From Oleiagrimonas sp963817755 (GTDB lineage Bacteria; Pseudomonadota; Gammaproteobacteria; Xanthomonadales; Rhodanobacteraceae): a stretch of DNA of 64,000 nt. Of the stretch, positions 8,899 through 18,414 are shown piece after piece. The position numbers were made by a program, and so were the translations under genes. The stretch is from positions 62,001-126,000 of the forward strand of contig CAWFPB010000004.1 in NCBI GenBank assembly GCA_963817755.1. The letters run 5' to 3'. The notes under the pieces are model-generated. The model saw only the letters and a list, made by a program, of their open reading frames with translations. It did no database searches and had not been told where the DNA came from. Position 1 is the first letter of the stretch, and every line of letters begins with the position of its first letter.

Positions 8899-9732
8899 TC
8901 AGAAGCGTCCGGCGTTGAAGTCCTCCACGGCCTGGATGATTTCCTGGCGCGTGTTCATCACGAACGGGCCGTAGCGGGCCACCGGCTCGCGCAGCGGCCG
9001 GCCAGCCACCAGCAGCACGCGGGCCGCTTCGTCCCCGGCGGCCAGCGTCACCGCATCGCCGTCGGAGAGCACGGCCAGTTCGCTGCGATCCAGGTCCTCG
9101 CCAGCCAACGTGACGCCGTCGCCCTCGAACACATAGGCAAAGGCGTTGTGGCCAGCCGGAACCGGTACCTCCAGCGTCGCTCCCGGCGCCAGCGCGATGT
9201 CCAGGTACAGCGGCTGCGTGGCGATGCCCGCGACCGGCCCTTCGGTGTCGCCAAAGCGCCCGGCGACCACGCGCACGGTCACCCCCACGACCGGCTCGAT
9301 CTCGGGGATCTTTTCCGGCGCGATGTCCTGGTAGCGTGGAGCGCTCATCTTGTCCTTCGCCGGCAGGTTCACCCACAGCTGGAAGCCGCGCATCAGCCCC
9401 TCTTCCTGCTCGGGCATCTCCGAGTGCACGATGCCGCGCCCGGCGGTCATCCACTGCACGCTGCCCGATTCCAGCAGTCCGGAATTGCCCTGGTTGTCGC
9501 CGTGGCGCATGCGTCCGTCGAGCATGTAGGTGACGGTCTCGAAGCCGCGGTGCGGGTGATCGGGGAAGCCGGCGATGTAGTCGCCGGGCTGGTCCGAGCC
9601 GAACTCGTCCAGCAGCAAGAACGGATCGAGCATGTCCAGGGCGCTCTGGCCGATGACCCGGGTCAGGCGCACCCCGGCGCCATCGGAGGCGGGCTGGCCG
9701 CGGACGCGGCGGGTGATGGTGCGGGCGGTCAT
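8899..9732 (-). CDS. Pirin family protein
   Basis: 277 residues from the ATG at 9732, selected because GGAGAG sits 5 bases upstream. It is a double cupin: the N-terminal cupin has the metal-binding pattern FPDHPHRGFETVTYMLDG and SEMPEQEEGLMRGFQLWVNLP, and the C-terminal cupin is GHNAFAYVFEGDG. Bacterial pirins bind Fe(II) or other metals and several have quercetin 2,3-dioxygenase activity; others modulate central metabolism. The function here cannot be fixed. A long inverted repeat with LysR-like geometry lies 111-141 bases upstream of the start, suggesting regulated expression. Confidence 0.9.
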   Translation of the reverse strand: MTARTITRRVRGQPASDGAGVRLTRVIGQSALDMLDPFLLLDEFGSDQPGDYIAGFPDHPHRGFETVTYMLDGRMRHGDNQGNSGLLESGSVQWMTAGRGIVHSEMPEQEEGLMRGFQLWVNLPAKDKMSAPRYQDIAPEKIPEIEPVVGVTVRVVAGRFGDTEGPVAGIATQPLYLDIALAPGATLEVPVPAGHNAFAYVFEGDGVTLAGEDLDRSELAVLSDGDAVTLAAGDEAARVLLVAGRPLREPVARYGPFVMNTRQEIIQAVEDFNAGRF

Positions 9733-9842
9733 GGTGCTCTCCATCGGAAGGGGTGGGATGGACACAAGATGCGCCCGCACGGCCGGCGGTTCCAGTGCCG
9801 CAACGGGAACGGATTGTTCCTCGCGTGACACCAATGCGCCCG

Positions 9843-9873
9843 GTTCGTGCACTCTTGATGCTATTGCACGAAC
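9843..9873. promoter_or_regulatory. 9-bp perfect inverted repeat upstream of pirin, candidate operator
   Basis: GTTCGTGCA and TGCACGAAC form a perfect inverted repeat around a 13-base spacer. The repeat contains a T-N11-A-like core, the pattern bound by LysR-type regulators, which often control pirin genes. No LysR gene is in the window, so the regulator would act from elsewhere. It could also act as a terminator stem for nothing obvious. Confidence 0.4.
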
Positions 9874-9906
9874 AGCCAGCGGACGCCGGACGGTGCGTGT
9901 TGCCGA

Positions 9907-10581
9907 TCAGTGCAGGGAATGGCCGTCCCGGCTCCGCGGCGGCTTGTCGGCCGGTTGCGGTTCGCCGCTTTCGCGTTCGTGGGCGGCGCGGCGCTCGGCC
10001 TCGCTGGGCGCATGCTCGTGCCAGTAACGCGCCACCGACAGCAGTACCTCGGGCAGGCGCAGCAGGCAGGCTTCGTATTCGTCGTCGGACAGCTTCTCGA
10101 ACTCGGTGTCTCCGGACAGCACGCCCTCGTCCACCGCCAGCGCCATGATCGGGCTGAGCAGTTCGATCAGCTCCACGTCCTCGGACAGGCGGTGTTCCCA
10201 GAACCCGGCGCGCAGGTCGATGCCGCGGCTGAAGCCCTCGCACCAGCCGGACGCGGTCAGCGCCGACCCCTGTTCGTCCTGCAGTTCGCCGAGGATCGGC
10301 TCGTAGGCATCCACGTCCAGCTCGGCACCGATCGAATCATTGAGCTTGGCCAGCAGGCCCAGCACGCGCTCGCCCTGGACCGGGTCGGTGAACGGTTCGT
10401 GCAGCACTTCCGGCAGCCACTCGTCCGGCGGCGCCGGTTCCGGTCCGACGATCAGGGCGGTCAGCAGGCCGTGCACGCCGTCCAGCAGCAGGTCGCCCTC
10501 CTTCGCGCGCTGGCGCAGGAAGGTGTCCAGTTCCTCCAGTTCGTTCGCGGTCAGCGAGCTTGGCCAGTCGGTGCTGTTCAT
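9907..10581 (-). CDS. UPF0149 family protein (YgfB/YecA-like)
   Basis: 224 residues, all-helical, acidic. It carries the UPF0149 landmarks DGVHGLLTALIVGP near residue 37, WCEGFSRG in the middle, and a conserved acidic C-terminal half. There is no SEC-C zinc motif at the end, so it resembles YgfB more than YecA. The biochemical role of the family is not settled. Its ATG overlaps the TGA of exonuclease III (shared ATGA at 10578-10581), which implies translational coupling and one transcript. Confidence 0.85.
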   Translation of the reverse strand: MNSTDWPSSLTANELEELDTFLRQRAKEGDLLLDGVHGLLTALIVGPEPAPPDEWLPEVLHEPFTDPVQGERVLGLLAKLNDSIGAELDVDAYEPILGELQDEQGSALTASGWCEGFSRGIDLRAGFWEHRLSEDVELIELLSPIMALAVDEGVLSGDTEFEKLSDDEYEACLLRLPEVLLSVARYWHEHAPSEAERRAAHERESGEPQPADKPPRSRDGHSLH

Positions 10582-11348
10582 GCCGGCTCCAGTTCCACGA
10601 TGACCGGGGTATGGTCGGAGGGCCTTTCCCACGTGCGCGGCGTGCGTTCGATCGCGGCGCCGGTGGCGCGGTCCTTCAGCGCGTCGCTGATCAGGATCAG
10701 GTCGATGCGCAGCCCCATGTTGCGCCGAAACGCGGCCTGCCGGTAGTCCCACCAGCTGAAATGACCGTCACCGTCCTCGAACAGGCGAAAGCTGTCGCTC
10801 AGGCCCAGGTCCGTGATGGCCGCCAGCGCCTCGCGCTCGGGGGTCGAGCACAGGATCCGCTCGTGCCAGGATTCGGGATCGTGCACGTCGCGGTCGTCCG
10901 GGGCGATGTTGAAGTCGCCCAGTACCACCAGTTGCGGATGACGCTCGCTTTCGCCGGCCAGGAAATCACGTACGCGCGAAAGCCAGTCCAGCTTGTAGTC
11001 GTACTTTTCGTCGCCCACAGCCTTGCCGTTGACCACGTACAGGTTGACCACGCGCAGGTCGCCGACGGTCACTGCCAGGATGCGGCGCTGCTCGTCGGTC
11101 AGGTGGGGCGGGTCGGTGACCACGTCGGTCATCGGCTGGCGCGAGAGCACCGCGACGCCGTTGTAGGTCTTCTGCCCGGAGTAGGCTGCGTGGTAACCCA
11201 TGGCCTCGATCTCGGCGACCGGAAACTTGTCGTCGGTGAGCTTGGTTTCCTGCAGCGCGACGATGTCGGGCTTGGACTCGGCGAGCCACTGCTCCAGATG
11301 CGGCAGGCGCACCTTGAGCGAATTGACGTTCCAGGAGGCAATCTTCAT
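10578..11348 (-). CDS. xthA: Exodeoxyribonuclease III (AP endonuclease)
   Basis: 256 residues. All exonuclease III motifs are visible: MKIASWNVNSLKVRL at the start with the metal-binding Asn, LQETKL with catalytic Glu34, NLYVVNG, LGDFNIAP with the Asp/Asn pair, the MGLRIDLIL loop and the terminal SDHTPV His. The enzyme nicks DNA at abasic sites and degrades 3' ends in base excision repair. The start at 11348 gives the canonical N-terminus. It is the first gene of a two-gene unit with the UPF0149 gene, and lies 67 bases after the oligopeptidase stop. Confidence 0.96.
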   Translation of the reverse strand: MKIASWNVNSLKVRLPHLEQWLAESKPDIVALQETKLTDDKFPVAEIEAMGYHAAYSGQKTYNGVAVLSRQPMTDVVTDPPHLTDEQRRILAVTVGDLRVVNLYVVNGKAVGDEKYDYKLDWLSRVRDFLAGESERHPQLVVLGDFNIAPDDRDVHDPESWHERILCSTPEREALAAITDLGLSDSFRLFEDGDGHFSWWDYRQAAFRRNMGLRIDLILISDALKDRATGAAIERTPRTWERPSDHTPVIVELEPA

Positions 11349-11415
11349 CGGACTATTGTAAAGGCTTTGCCGCGCGGGCTCTTTCGTGCCTGGCGGACGG
11401 TGCCCGCGCCACGCC

Positions 11416-13459
11416 CTACGCGGCCAGGCCGTAGCTGCGCAGCAGTGCGCCCGGCTCGGGTTCGCGGCCGCGGAAGGCGACAAAGCTTTCCAGCGCCGGC
11501 CGGGTGGCGCCGACGGCCAGGATCTCGCGGCGGAAGGCCTCGCCGGTGGCGCGGTCGATCACGCCCGCCGGCCTCGAAGCGCTCGAAGGCGTCGGCCGAC
11601 AGCACCTCGGCCCACAGGTAGCTGTAGTAGCCGGCCGCGTAGCCGCCGGCGAAGATGTGGGTGAAGGCATGCGGGAAGCGCTGCCAGGCCGGCGGGTGCA
11701 GCACCGCCACCTCGCGCCGCACCTGCTCGAGCACCGCCATCGTGCGCGCGCCGCGACTGGGGTCGAAGTCCTGGTGCAGGCGGAAGTCGAACAGGCCGAA
11801 CTCGAGCTGGCGCACCAGGAACAGGCCGGCATGGAAATGCCGCGCGTCGAGCATGCGCTGGTACAGCTCGGCGGGCAGGGCCTCGCCGGTCCTGTAGTGA
11901 CGGGCGAACAGGTCCAGCGCCTGGCGGTTCCAGGCGAAGTTCTCCATGAACTGGCTGGGCAGCTCGACCGCGTCCCACTCCACGCCGTCGATGCCGCCGA
12001 CCGAGGGCAGGTCGACCTCGGTCAGCAGGTGGTGCAGGCCGTGGCCGAATTCGTGGAACAGGGTCAGCACGTCGTCGTGGGTGAGCAGGGCCGGAGCGTC
12101 CTCGGTCGGCGGGGCGAAGTTGCAGGTCAGGTAGGCCACCGGCAGCTGCAGCGCCTCGCCGTCGCGGAAGCGCGAACGGCACACGTCCATCCACGCGCCG
12201 CCGCGCTTGCCGTTGCGCGCGTACAGGTCCAGGTACACGCCGGCGAAGACCGTGTCGTCGGCATCGAGCACCTCGTAGTAGCGCGCATCGGGGTGCCAGG
12301 TCTCCACGTCCTCGCGCGCCACCAGATGGATGCCGTACAGTTTCGCGGTCACCGCGAACAGGCCGTCGATCACCGCCGGCAGCGGGAAGTACGGCTTGAG
12401 CTGCTCCTCGTCCAGCGCGTAGCGTTCCTGGCGCAGCTTCTCCGAGGCGTAGGCCACGTCCCACGGCTCCAGGTTGGCCAGGCCCAGCTGCTCGGCGGCG
12501 AACGTGCGCAGGGTCTGTAGTTCCTCGCGCGCCACCGGCCGCGCGCGTTCGGCCAGGTCGTGCAGGAAATCGAGTACGGTCTGCGTCGAATCGGCCATCT
12601 TGGTGGCCAGTGATTCCTCGGCGGCATTGGCAAAGCCGAGCAGCTGCGCGGCCTCGTGGCGCAGCGCCAGGATGCGCTCGATGCGTTCGGAATTGTCGTA
12701 GCGCCCGGCATCCGGCCCCTGGTCGGAAGCGCGTGTCTGGTAGGCCCAGTAGACCTGCTCGCGCAGGGTGCGGTTGTCGGCGTAGGTCAGCACCGCCTGC
12801 ACCGCCGGCTGCTTGAGGGTGACCAGGTAGCCTTCCAGGTCCTCCTCGCGCGCGTACTGGCGCAGCACCGCGCGTCCGGAGGCGGGGATGCCGGCCAGCT
12901 CGCGCTCGTCGGTGACGTGGTGGCGCCAGGCGTCGGTGGCGTCGAGCACGGCATTGGCAAACCCGGTGCCCAGTTTCGACAGCTCGTTGGCGATGGCGCG
13001 GAAGCGGCTGCGTGCCGGCTCCTCCAGCGCCACGCCGGACAGACGGAAATCGCGCAGCGCATGGTCGACCAGCGCGCGGCGCACCGGTGCCATGGTCGCG
13101 CCCTCGGCGTCGGACACGGCCTGGACCGCGGCGTACAGGTCGCGGTTCTGGCCCAGCTCGGCGGAGAAATCGGTGATTTTCTCCAGCGCCGCGTCGTAGG
13201 CCTCGCGCAATGCCGGCGAATCGGCCACCGAGTGCAGGTGCGAGACCGGCGACCAGACCCGGCCCAGGCGCTGCTCCAGGCGCTCCTGCGCCTGCATCAC
13301 GTGCTCGAAGTCGTGCGGCGCACCGGCTGCGGTGATGGCCGCGATGGCGCTGCGGTATTCGGCCAGCACCGCGTCCACCGCCGGCACCACGTGCTCGGGC
13401 CGGATCGCGGAAAAGGCGGGCAGGGGAGACGCGGCGAGCAGGGGGTTGGTGCTGGTCAT
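11416..13459 (-). pseudogene. prlC: Oligopeptidase A (M3 metallopeptidase) with a +1 frameshift near the 3' end
   Basis: Together the two frames code for about 680 residues, the normal length of oligopeptidase A. The zinc motif HEFGH (residues 469-473) and the downstream Glu region are intact. The reading frame is correct from MTSTNPLLAAS (ATG at 13459) to ADAFERFEAGG, then shifts; the true C-terminus (GVIDRATGEAFRRE ... EPGALLRSYGLAA) continues in the -1 neighbouring frame to a stop at 11416. One extra C in the CCC at 11564-11566 explains it. Oligopeptidase A degrades cytoplasmic peptides, including cleaved signal peptides. Only the last ~48 residues are affected, so either the enzyme is truncated and extended by nonsense residues, or the extra base is a sequence error, which I favour. 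Confidence 0.85.
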
Positions 13460-13509
13460 GAATGTTCGCTGGCAAAGGGGCAATTGCCTGCAAGCGTGGA
13501 GACGCCGGC

Positions 13510-15267
13510 ATGGAAATTCAAGCTACGATGGACGGCATGTCGCCCGGCTCCATCGACACCCTGGCCCTGTTGCGCCGCAACCACGTGTTCGGCGATCTCG
13601 ACGAGGACGTGCTGGCCTCGGTGGCCGGGCACATGGGCGAACTCACCCTGCGCGGTGGCAGCCTGCTGTTCGCCACCGGCGAACCCTCCGACGCGCTATA
13701 CGTGCTGCGCTCGGGCAGCATCGGCATCTTCCGCCCGCCGCGCGCAGGCGGTGCCCCGCACCTGGCCGGGGTGCTCGGCAGCGGCGACACGCTGGGCGCG
13801 ATCGGCCTGGTGCTGGACCAACCGCGCGACGTGGCCGCGCGCGCCCTGCGCGACACCGAGCTGCTGCGCCTGTCGGGCGAGAGCTTCCAGGCCCTGATCG
13901 AGCGCCACCCGCAGGCCATTCTCGGTGCCGCCCGGACGGCCCTGCGCAACCTGCTGGCGCGCGGCGGCGACGAACCGCGCCTTCTGCCGCGTTCGTTCGC
14001 GATCCTGCCGTACGGTTCGGACGTTCCGGTGCGCGACCTGGCCGAACAGCTGCGCCACGCGCTGCTGCCGTTCGGCAACTGCCTGCTGATCGACCAAGCG
14101 CTGGGTCGCGACCGCGGGCCGTCCTGGTTCGCCGAACGCGAGGCGGAGATGCGTTTCGTGCTGTACCTGGACGAGGGGGGCGACGAGTCCTGGCGCAACC
14201 TGTGCCGGCGCCAGGCCGACACCCTGCTGCTGGTGGTGCGCAGCGAACAGCGTCCCGGCGCGTGGCCGGACCATGCCGCGCTGTCCGAGCATGCCGACCT
14301 GGCACGCCCGCGGCACCTGCTGCTGATGCATCCGCGCGGCCAGATCATCCACGGCAGCGCGCGGCGCTGGCTGAAGGCCGTCGACGGCATCGACCAGCAC
14401 CACCACGTGCGCGGCGCCCACGACATCCAGCGCATCGCGCGGTTGCTGGCGCGGCGCAGCCTGGGACTGGTGCTGTCCGGCGGGGGCGCACGCGGCTTTG
14501 CCGCCATCGGCATGGTGCGCGCCCTGCGCGAACGCGGCTACGACATCGACCGCGTCGGCGGCACCAGCATCGGCGCCATCATCGCCGCCGGGGTGGCCAC
14601 CGAGTGGGGCGACGATGCATTGCATGCCCATTATCGCAGTGCCTTCGTCGAGAACCGCCCGCTGGGCGACTGGACCCTGCCGTTGGTGGCGCTCAGCCGC
14701 GGCGAGCGGACCTCGCGGCTGCTGCAGCGCTTCTTCGGCCCGGCCGACATCGAGGACCTGCCGGTCCCGTTCTTCTGCGTGTCCTCGGACCTGACCCGTG
14801 GCATGCCCGCGGTGCATCGCCACGGGCCGCTGTGGCTGTGGCTGCGCGCATCCAGCGCCGTGCCCGGCGTGCTGCCGCCGGTGCTGCACCACGGCAGCGT
14901 GCACGTGGACGGGGCGGTGATGAACAACCTGCCGGTGGACGTGATGTACGACCGCGGCATGGGTGCGATCCTGGCCTGCGACATCCGCGCCGACGACGTC
15001 ATACGCACCGACCTGGACAGCGCCTGGCAGCCGGGCGCGTGGCGCCAGTGGCTGCAGCGCCATCGCCAGCCCGGCATCGCCTCGATCCTGCTGCGCTCGG
15101 GCATGGTCAATGCCGAGACGGCCGCCGACGGTCGCCGCACCCTGGCCACCCGGGTACTGTCGCCGCCGCTGGAGGACATCGGCCTGCTCGACTTCGAGGC
15201 CTTCGACCGGGCCGTCGAGGCCGGCTACCGCCACGCCCGGCAGGCGCTGTCGGATCCGGTCGGCTGA
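13510..15267 (+). CDS. Patatin-like phospholipase with N-terminal cyclic-nucleotide-binding-fold domain
   Basis: 585 residues from the ATG at 13510 (GGAG 8 bases upstream); ATG 13537, 7 bases after a TACGAT box, is an alternative leaderless start. Residues ~20-135 form a cNMP-binding fold. In its phosphate cassette the usual Glu is replaced (GAIG at 96-99) while the Arg (PR at 105-106) stays, so classical cAMP binding is doubtful. Residues ~315-500 are a patatin lipase: oxyanion loop GGGARG (324-329), GTSIG with Ser353, and DGAV with Asp467. The layout is that of neuropathy-target-esterase-like proteins, which deacylate lysophospholipids. It is divergent from the oligopeptidase gene with only 50 bases between them. 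Confidence 0.88.
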   Translation: MEIQATMDGMSPGSIDTLALLRRNHVFGDLDEDVLASVAGHMGELTLRGGSLLFATGEPSDALYVLRSGSIGIFRPPRAGGAPHLAGVLGSGDTLGAIGLVLDQPRDVAARALRDTELLRLSGESFQALIERHPQAILGAARTALRNLLARGGDEPRLLPRSFAILPYGSDVPVRDLAEQLRHALLPFGNCLLIDQALGRDRGPSWFAEREAEMRFVLYLDEGGDESWRNLCRRQADTLLLVVRSEQRPGAWPDHAALSEHADLARPRHLLLMHPRGQIIHGSARRWLKAVDGIDQHHHVRGAHDIQRIARLLARRSLGLVLSGGGARGFAAIGMVRALRERGYDIDRVGGTSIGAIIAAGVATEWGDDALHAHYRSAFVENRPLGDWTLPLVALSRGERTSRLLQRFFGPADIEDLPVPFFCVSSDLTRGMPAVHRHGPLWLWLRASSAVPGVLPPVLHHGSVHVDGAVMNNLPVDVMYDRGMGAILACDIRADDVIRTDLDSAWQPGAWRQWLQRHRQPGIASILLRSGMVNAETAADGRRTLATRVLSPPLEDIGLLDFEAFDRAVEAGYRHARQALSDPVG

Positions 15268-15272
15268 ATCGC

Positions 15273-15278
15273 TACACT
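15273..15278 (+). promoter_or_regulatory. Candidate -10 box giving a leaderless carbonic anhydrase mRNA
   Basis: TACACT lies exactly 6 bases before the ATG at 15285, so transcription would start at or next to the start codon. No ribosome-binding site is visible between them. The same spacing is seen before 21856 and, with a poorer box, 51618. Confidence 0.35.
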
Positions 15279-15284
15279 GCGCGC

Positions 15285-15827
15285 ATGGACAACCTTCGCG
15301 ACTACCGGGGCTCGCGACCGGAACTGGGCCGGCATGTGTACATCGATCCGGCCGCCAGCGTCATCGGCGACGTGCACCTGGGCGACGACGCCTCGGTCTG
15401 GCCGGGCGCGGTGGTGCGCGGCGACGTGCACCGCATCCGCATCGGCGCCCGCAGCAACATCCAGGACGGCGCCATCGTGCATGTCACCCACGACGGTCCG
15501 TACACGCCGGGCGGCCAGCCATGCCTGATCGGAGACGACGTCACGGTCGGCCATGGCGCCGTCGTACACGCCTGCACGCTGGAAGATGCCTGCCTGATCG
15601 GCATGCACGCGACGATCCTCGACGGCGCGGTGGTACGGCGCCACGCCTTCGTCGGCGCCGGGGCACTGGTAGCGCCGGGCAAGGTGGTCGGCGAGGGCGA
15701 GCTGTGGCTGGGCAATCCGGCGCGCTGCGTGCGCATGCTCGACGACAAGGCCATCGAGCAACTGCACTACTCGGCCGACCACTACGTGCGCCTGAAAAAC
15801 CATTATCTGGGTCGGCCTTCCGGCTGA
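15285..15827 (+). CDS. Gamma carbonic anhydrase family protein
   Basis: 180 residues folding as a left-handed beta-helix, seen as hexapeptide repeats (VIGDVHLGDDASVWPGAVVRGD). The three zinc histidines of the family are in place: His66 (IVHVTHD), His90 and His95 (VGHGAVVHAC). This matches YrdA/CaiE-like proteins, many of which have weak or no carbonic anhydrase activity, so activity is inferred only. The start ATG is 17 bases after the phospholipase stop, with a -10-like box in between. Confidence 0.92.
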   Translation: MDNLRDYRGSRPELGRHVYIDPAASVIGDVHLGDDASVWPGAVVRGDVHRIRIGARSNIQDGAIVHVTHDGPYTPGGQPCLIGDDVTVGHGAVVHACTLEDACLIGMHATILDGAVVRRHAFVGAGALVAPGKVVGEGELWLGNPARCVRMLDDKAIEQLHYSADHYVRLKNHYLGRPSG

Positions 15828-15895
15828 CCCACAGGCCCTCGTTTCGACTCCCCGCCCATCGTAGGATGCCCTCGTATCCATGCGGGGAGAGGGTC

Positions 15896-16969
15896 ATGAC
15901 ACGATTGGGCATCCATACGGTCGCGCGGGCGCTGCTGGCCGGGTTCGCGCTGGCGCTGGTCGCCGCACCGGTGTGGGCGGGACCGCCCGCCAAGGCGCCT
16001 CCGGCCCGCTACTTCGACCACAGCGGCTATTCCGACGCGCTGTCCGGCGGCGTGCGCATGATTCCGGTCACCACCCCCGACGGCACCTTCCGCGTGTGGA
16101 CCAAGCGGGTCGGCAACAACCCGCGCATCAAGGTGCTGCTGCTGACCGGCGGTCCCGGCCTGTCGCATGCCTACCTGGAAGCCTTCGACAGCTTCTTCCC
16201 GGGCGCCGGCATCCAGTACTACTACTACGACCAGCTCGGCACCGGCCACAGCGACCACCCCAAGGACACCGCGCTGTGGACGCTGCCGCGGGCCGTCGAG
16301 GAAGTCGAGCAGGTGCGCAAGGCACTGGGCCTGAACAAGGACAATTTCTACCTGTACGGCCATTCCTGGGGCGGCGTGCTGGCCCTGCAGTACGCGCTCA
16401 AGTACCAGGGCCATCTCAAGGGCCTGATCATCTCCAACATGATGGCCAGCGGGCCGGCCTACAACGCCTATGCGCACAAGGTCCTGATGCCGCAGATGGA
16501 TCAAAAGGCCCTGGCCCAGATCCTGAAGCTGGAAAAGGAAGGCAGGACCGACGACCCGCAGTACATGAAGCTGCTGATGGCCCACTACTACACCAAGCAT
16601 GTCCTGCGCATGCCGCCCGGGCAGTGGCCGGAGCCGGTCACGCGCGCGCTCGATCACGTCAACGAGGCCATGTACGTCCGGATGCAGGGTCCCAGCGAGA
16701 TGGGCCTGGGCGGCCGCCTGACGCACTGGGACGTCAGCCGGCAGCTCCGCGACATCCGGGTGCCCACGCTGACCATCGGTGCGCGCTACGGCACCATGGA
16801 CCCGAAGTACATGCAGTGGATGGCCGGGCAGGTGCAGCACGGGCGCTACCTGTACTGCCCGCACGGCAGCCACCTGGACATGTACGACGACCAGCCGATC
16901 TACATGGCCGGGTTGATCCGGTTCATCGAGGATGTCGACACCGGCCGCTTCCCGGCTCGGCGGCATTGA
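15896..16969 (+). CDS. Secreted proline iminopeptidase-family hydrolase (S33)
   Basis: 357 residues with a signal peptide (ALLAGFALALVAAPVWA, cleavage near residue 28). The alpha/beta hydrolase core shows the oxyanion loop GGPGLSH (85-91), YDQLGTGHSD, and the nucleophile elbow GHSWGG with Ser157; the acid and His lie in GARYGTMDP and PHGSHLDM. GGPG plus YDQxGxGxS is diagnostic for proline iminopeptidases (S33), which remove N-terminal proline from peptides. Export to the periplasm suggests peptide scavenging. The start at 15896 has a GGGGAGAGGG site. It converges with the TonB-family gene, 15 bases apart. Confidence 0.88.
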   Translation: MTRLGIHTVARALLAGFALALVAAPVWAGPPAKAPPARYFDHSGYSDALSGGVRMIPVTTPDGTFRVWTKRVGNNPRIKVLLLTGGPGLSHAYLEAFDSFFPGAGIQYYYYDQLGTGHSDHPKDTALWTLPRAVEEVEQVRKALGLNKDNFYLYGHSWGGVLALQYALKYQGHLKGLIISNMMASGPAYNAYAHKVLMPQMDQKALAQILKLEKEGRTDDPQYMKLLMAHYYTKHVLRMPPGQWPEPVTRALDHVNEAMYVRMQGPSEMGLGGRLTHWDVSRQLRDIRVPTLTIGARYGTMDPKYMQWMAGQVQHGRYLYCPHGSHLDMYDDQPIYMAGLIRFIEDVDTGRFPARRH

Positions 16970-16984
16970 TCCGGAGGCGCGCGT

Positions 16985-17974
16985 TCACATCCTGAATTGG
17001 ATGCGGCTGCTGACCTTCTGCGCCACCGGGTGGCCGTCGACCTGCGCCGGCTTGAATTCCCAGTGTCGTACCGCACTCAGTGCGGCCACGTCGAACATGT
17101 GCGTCGGGTGGGCGTCGATCACCCGTGCGTCGACCACCCGTCCGCTGCGGTCGACCGTGTAGGACACGTCTACCCAGCCCTGACGGTGGGCGCGTCGCGC
17201 CGCCTCCGGATAGGCTGGGCGCACGTCGCGCAACAGCAACGGTGGCGTTCGCGAAACCGCCCGGGAAGCCCGATGCTCGGATTTCTTGACCGCCAGAGCC
17301 TGCACCGACAGGGCAACCTGCTTCCCCGGATTCGGTGTTGCGCGCGCCTCGGGTGCCGGAGCAGCCGGTACCGGTGCAGGCGCGGTCGTGCCAGGCGCTG
17401 CCACCGGCGCCGACTTCGCCAGACGGTTCGGGATGGGTTTCGCTGTCGGAACCGCCATCGGGCCTGCATCCACCAATCGCTGTTGCGCCTCGAGCTTCCC
17501 ACGCAGGATGGTCAGCGAATAATTGGTTGGATCGGCGCGCTCGAGCAGGCCGATCTCCTGCTGCGCCTGCTCCAGGTGCCCGGCGTTGATGGCCTGTTCG
17601 GCCTCCTGCACGGCGAACGGAAACAGCTCCCGTAGCGCGGCATCGACGACGGCGTTGTGCGGCTGGCGCTTGCGCGCTTCCAGGTAGTAGACGAAGGCAT
17701 TGTCGCCGGCCGGCGCCAGCAAGCGGTGTTCGGCCAGCGCACGGCTCGCCGCCGCCAGCAGCTGGGCATGCCCCATGCCGGCCGCGTGGGCCACCGGCCG
17801 AACCGTCTTGGCTGCCACGGCGGGGAGGACGGCACGGTCTGCGCGCTCGGCCGCCTTGCGCTGCAACCACGCATGCGTCACGGCGATGCCGGCTGCGGCC
17901 AGGATCAGGAGCACCAGCACGAGAACCGTGGCGCGACCGCGCATGCGCGTGCTGGGTGGAGTGGTTCGGAACAT
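16985..17974 (-). CDS. TonB-family energy transducer-like protein
   Basis: 329 residues from the ATG at 17974; ATGs at 18016 and 18064 are in frame. One transmembrane helix (ATVLVLVLLILAAAGIAV) is followed by a helical, repeat-like region (~40-160), an Ala/Pro-rich linker, and a C-terminal TonB domain: DVRPAYPEAARRAHRQGWVDV, then SYTVDRSGRVVDARVIDA and ALSAVRHWEFKPA. It lacks the long proline rod of the classical TonB at 43476. Such TonB-like proteins may energise a specific receptor or act in envelope assembly. There are no exbB/exbD or receptor genes next to it. Confidence 0.75.
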   Translation of the reverse strand: MFRTTPPSTRMRGRATVLVLVLLILAAAGIAVTHAWLQRKAAERADRAVLPAVAAKTVRPVAHAAGMGHAQLLAAASRALAEHRLLAPAGDNAFVYYLEARKRQPHNAVVDAALRELFPFAVQEAEQAINAGHLEQAQQEIGLLERADPTNYSLTILRGKLEAQQRLVDAGPMAVPTAKPIPNRLAKSAPVAAPGTTAPAPVPAAPAPEARATPNPGKQVALSVQALAVKKSEHRASRAVSRTPPLLLRDVRPAYPEAARRAHRQGWVDVSYTVDRSGRVVDARVIDAHPTHMFDVAALSAVRHWEFKPAQVDGHPVAQKVSSRIQFRM

Positions 17975-18154
17975 GACGGCACCGAGAGTGGACAGGAAGG
18001 CACCGGCCCGCAGCATCCATCCCCGGGCATGAGCGGCGCGCCGTAAGCCGTGCAGCTTAGGCATCCGTTGTTGCGCACACGTTGCGTGAATCTTTCCGTC
18101 CGCATTTCTGGGCGTGCTGACCGGGGCTTTCCCGCGGAGCCGGTTGCGACCCGC

Positions 18155-18406
18155 TCAGGCCGTTCGCCGATCCAGGTCTGCCAGATACGCCAACGCCCGG
18201 TCGCGGTCCGCGCCGCACATCGCCGGTTCCGGGCGCAGGCTCCGGCATACCGCCGGTCGTCGCGGGTCGCCGAACAGCGCACAGTGGTAGTCGTCGGTCA
18301 ACTGCACGCACGGGATGCCGGCCGGCTTGCCGTGCGGCATGCCGGGGATCGGGCTGGTGATCGACGGGGCGATGCAGCAGGCACCGCAGCCGGGTCGGCA
18401 ATCCAT
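18155..18406 (-). CDS. YkgJ family cysteine cluster protein
   Basis: 83 residues. The N-terminal MDCRPGCGACCIAPS and the later GIPCVQL, HCALF, AVCRSL and AMCGAD give the Cys pattern of the YkgJ/Fli-B-like cluster family, which probably binds zinc or an Fe-S cluster. Function of the family is unknown. The ATG at 18406 is 8 bases after the aroE stop, so it is likely the second gene of an aroE operon. Confidence 0.8.
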   Translation of the reverse strand: MDCRPGCGACCIAPSITSPIPGMPHGKPAGIPCVQLTDDYHCALFGDPRRPAVCRSLRPEPAMCGADRDRALAYLADLDRRTA

Positions 18407-18414
18407 CGGTCCGA

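Noticed and set aside
13332..15284. Plus-strand frame running through the patatin gene into the carbonic anhydrase
   Set aside because: Only the part after ATG 15285 codes for a known protein; the rest is Arg/Pro/Ala-rich shadow.
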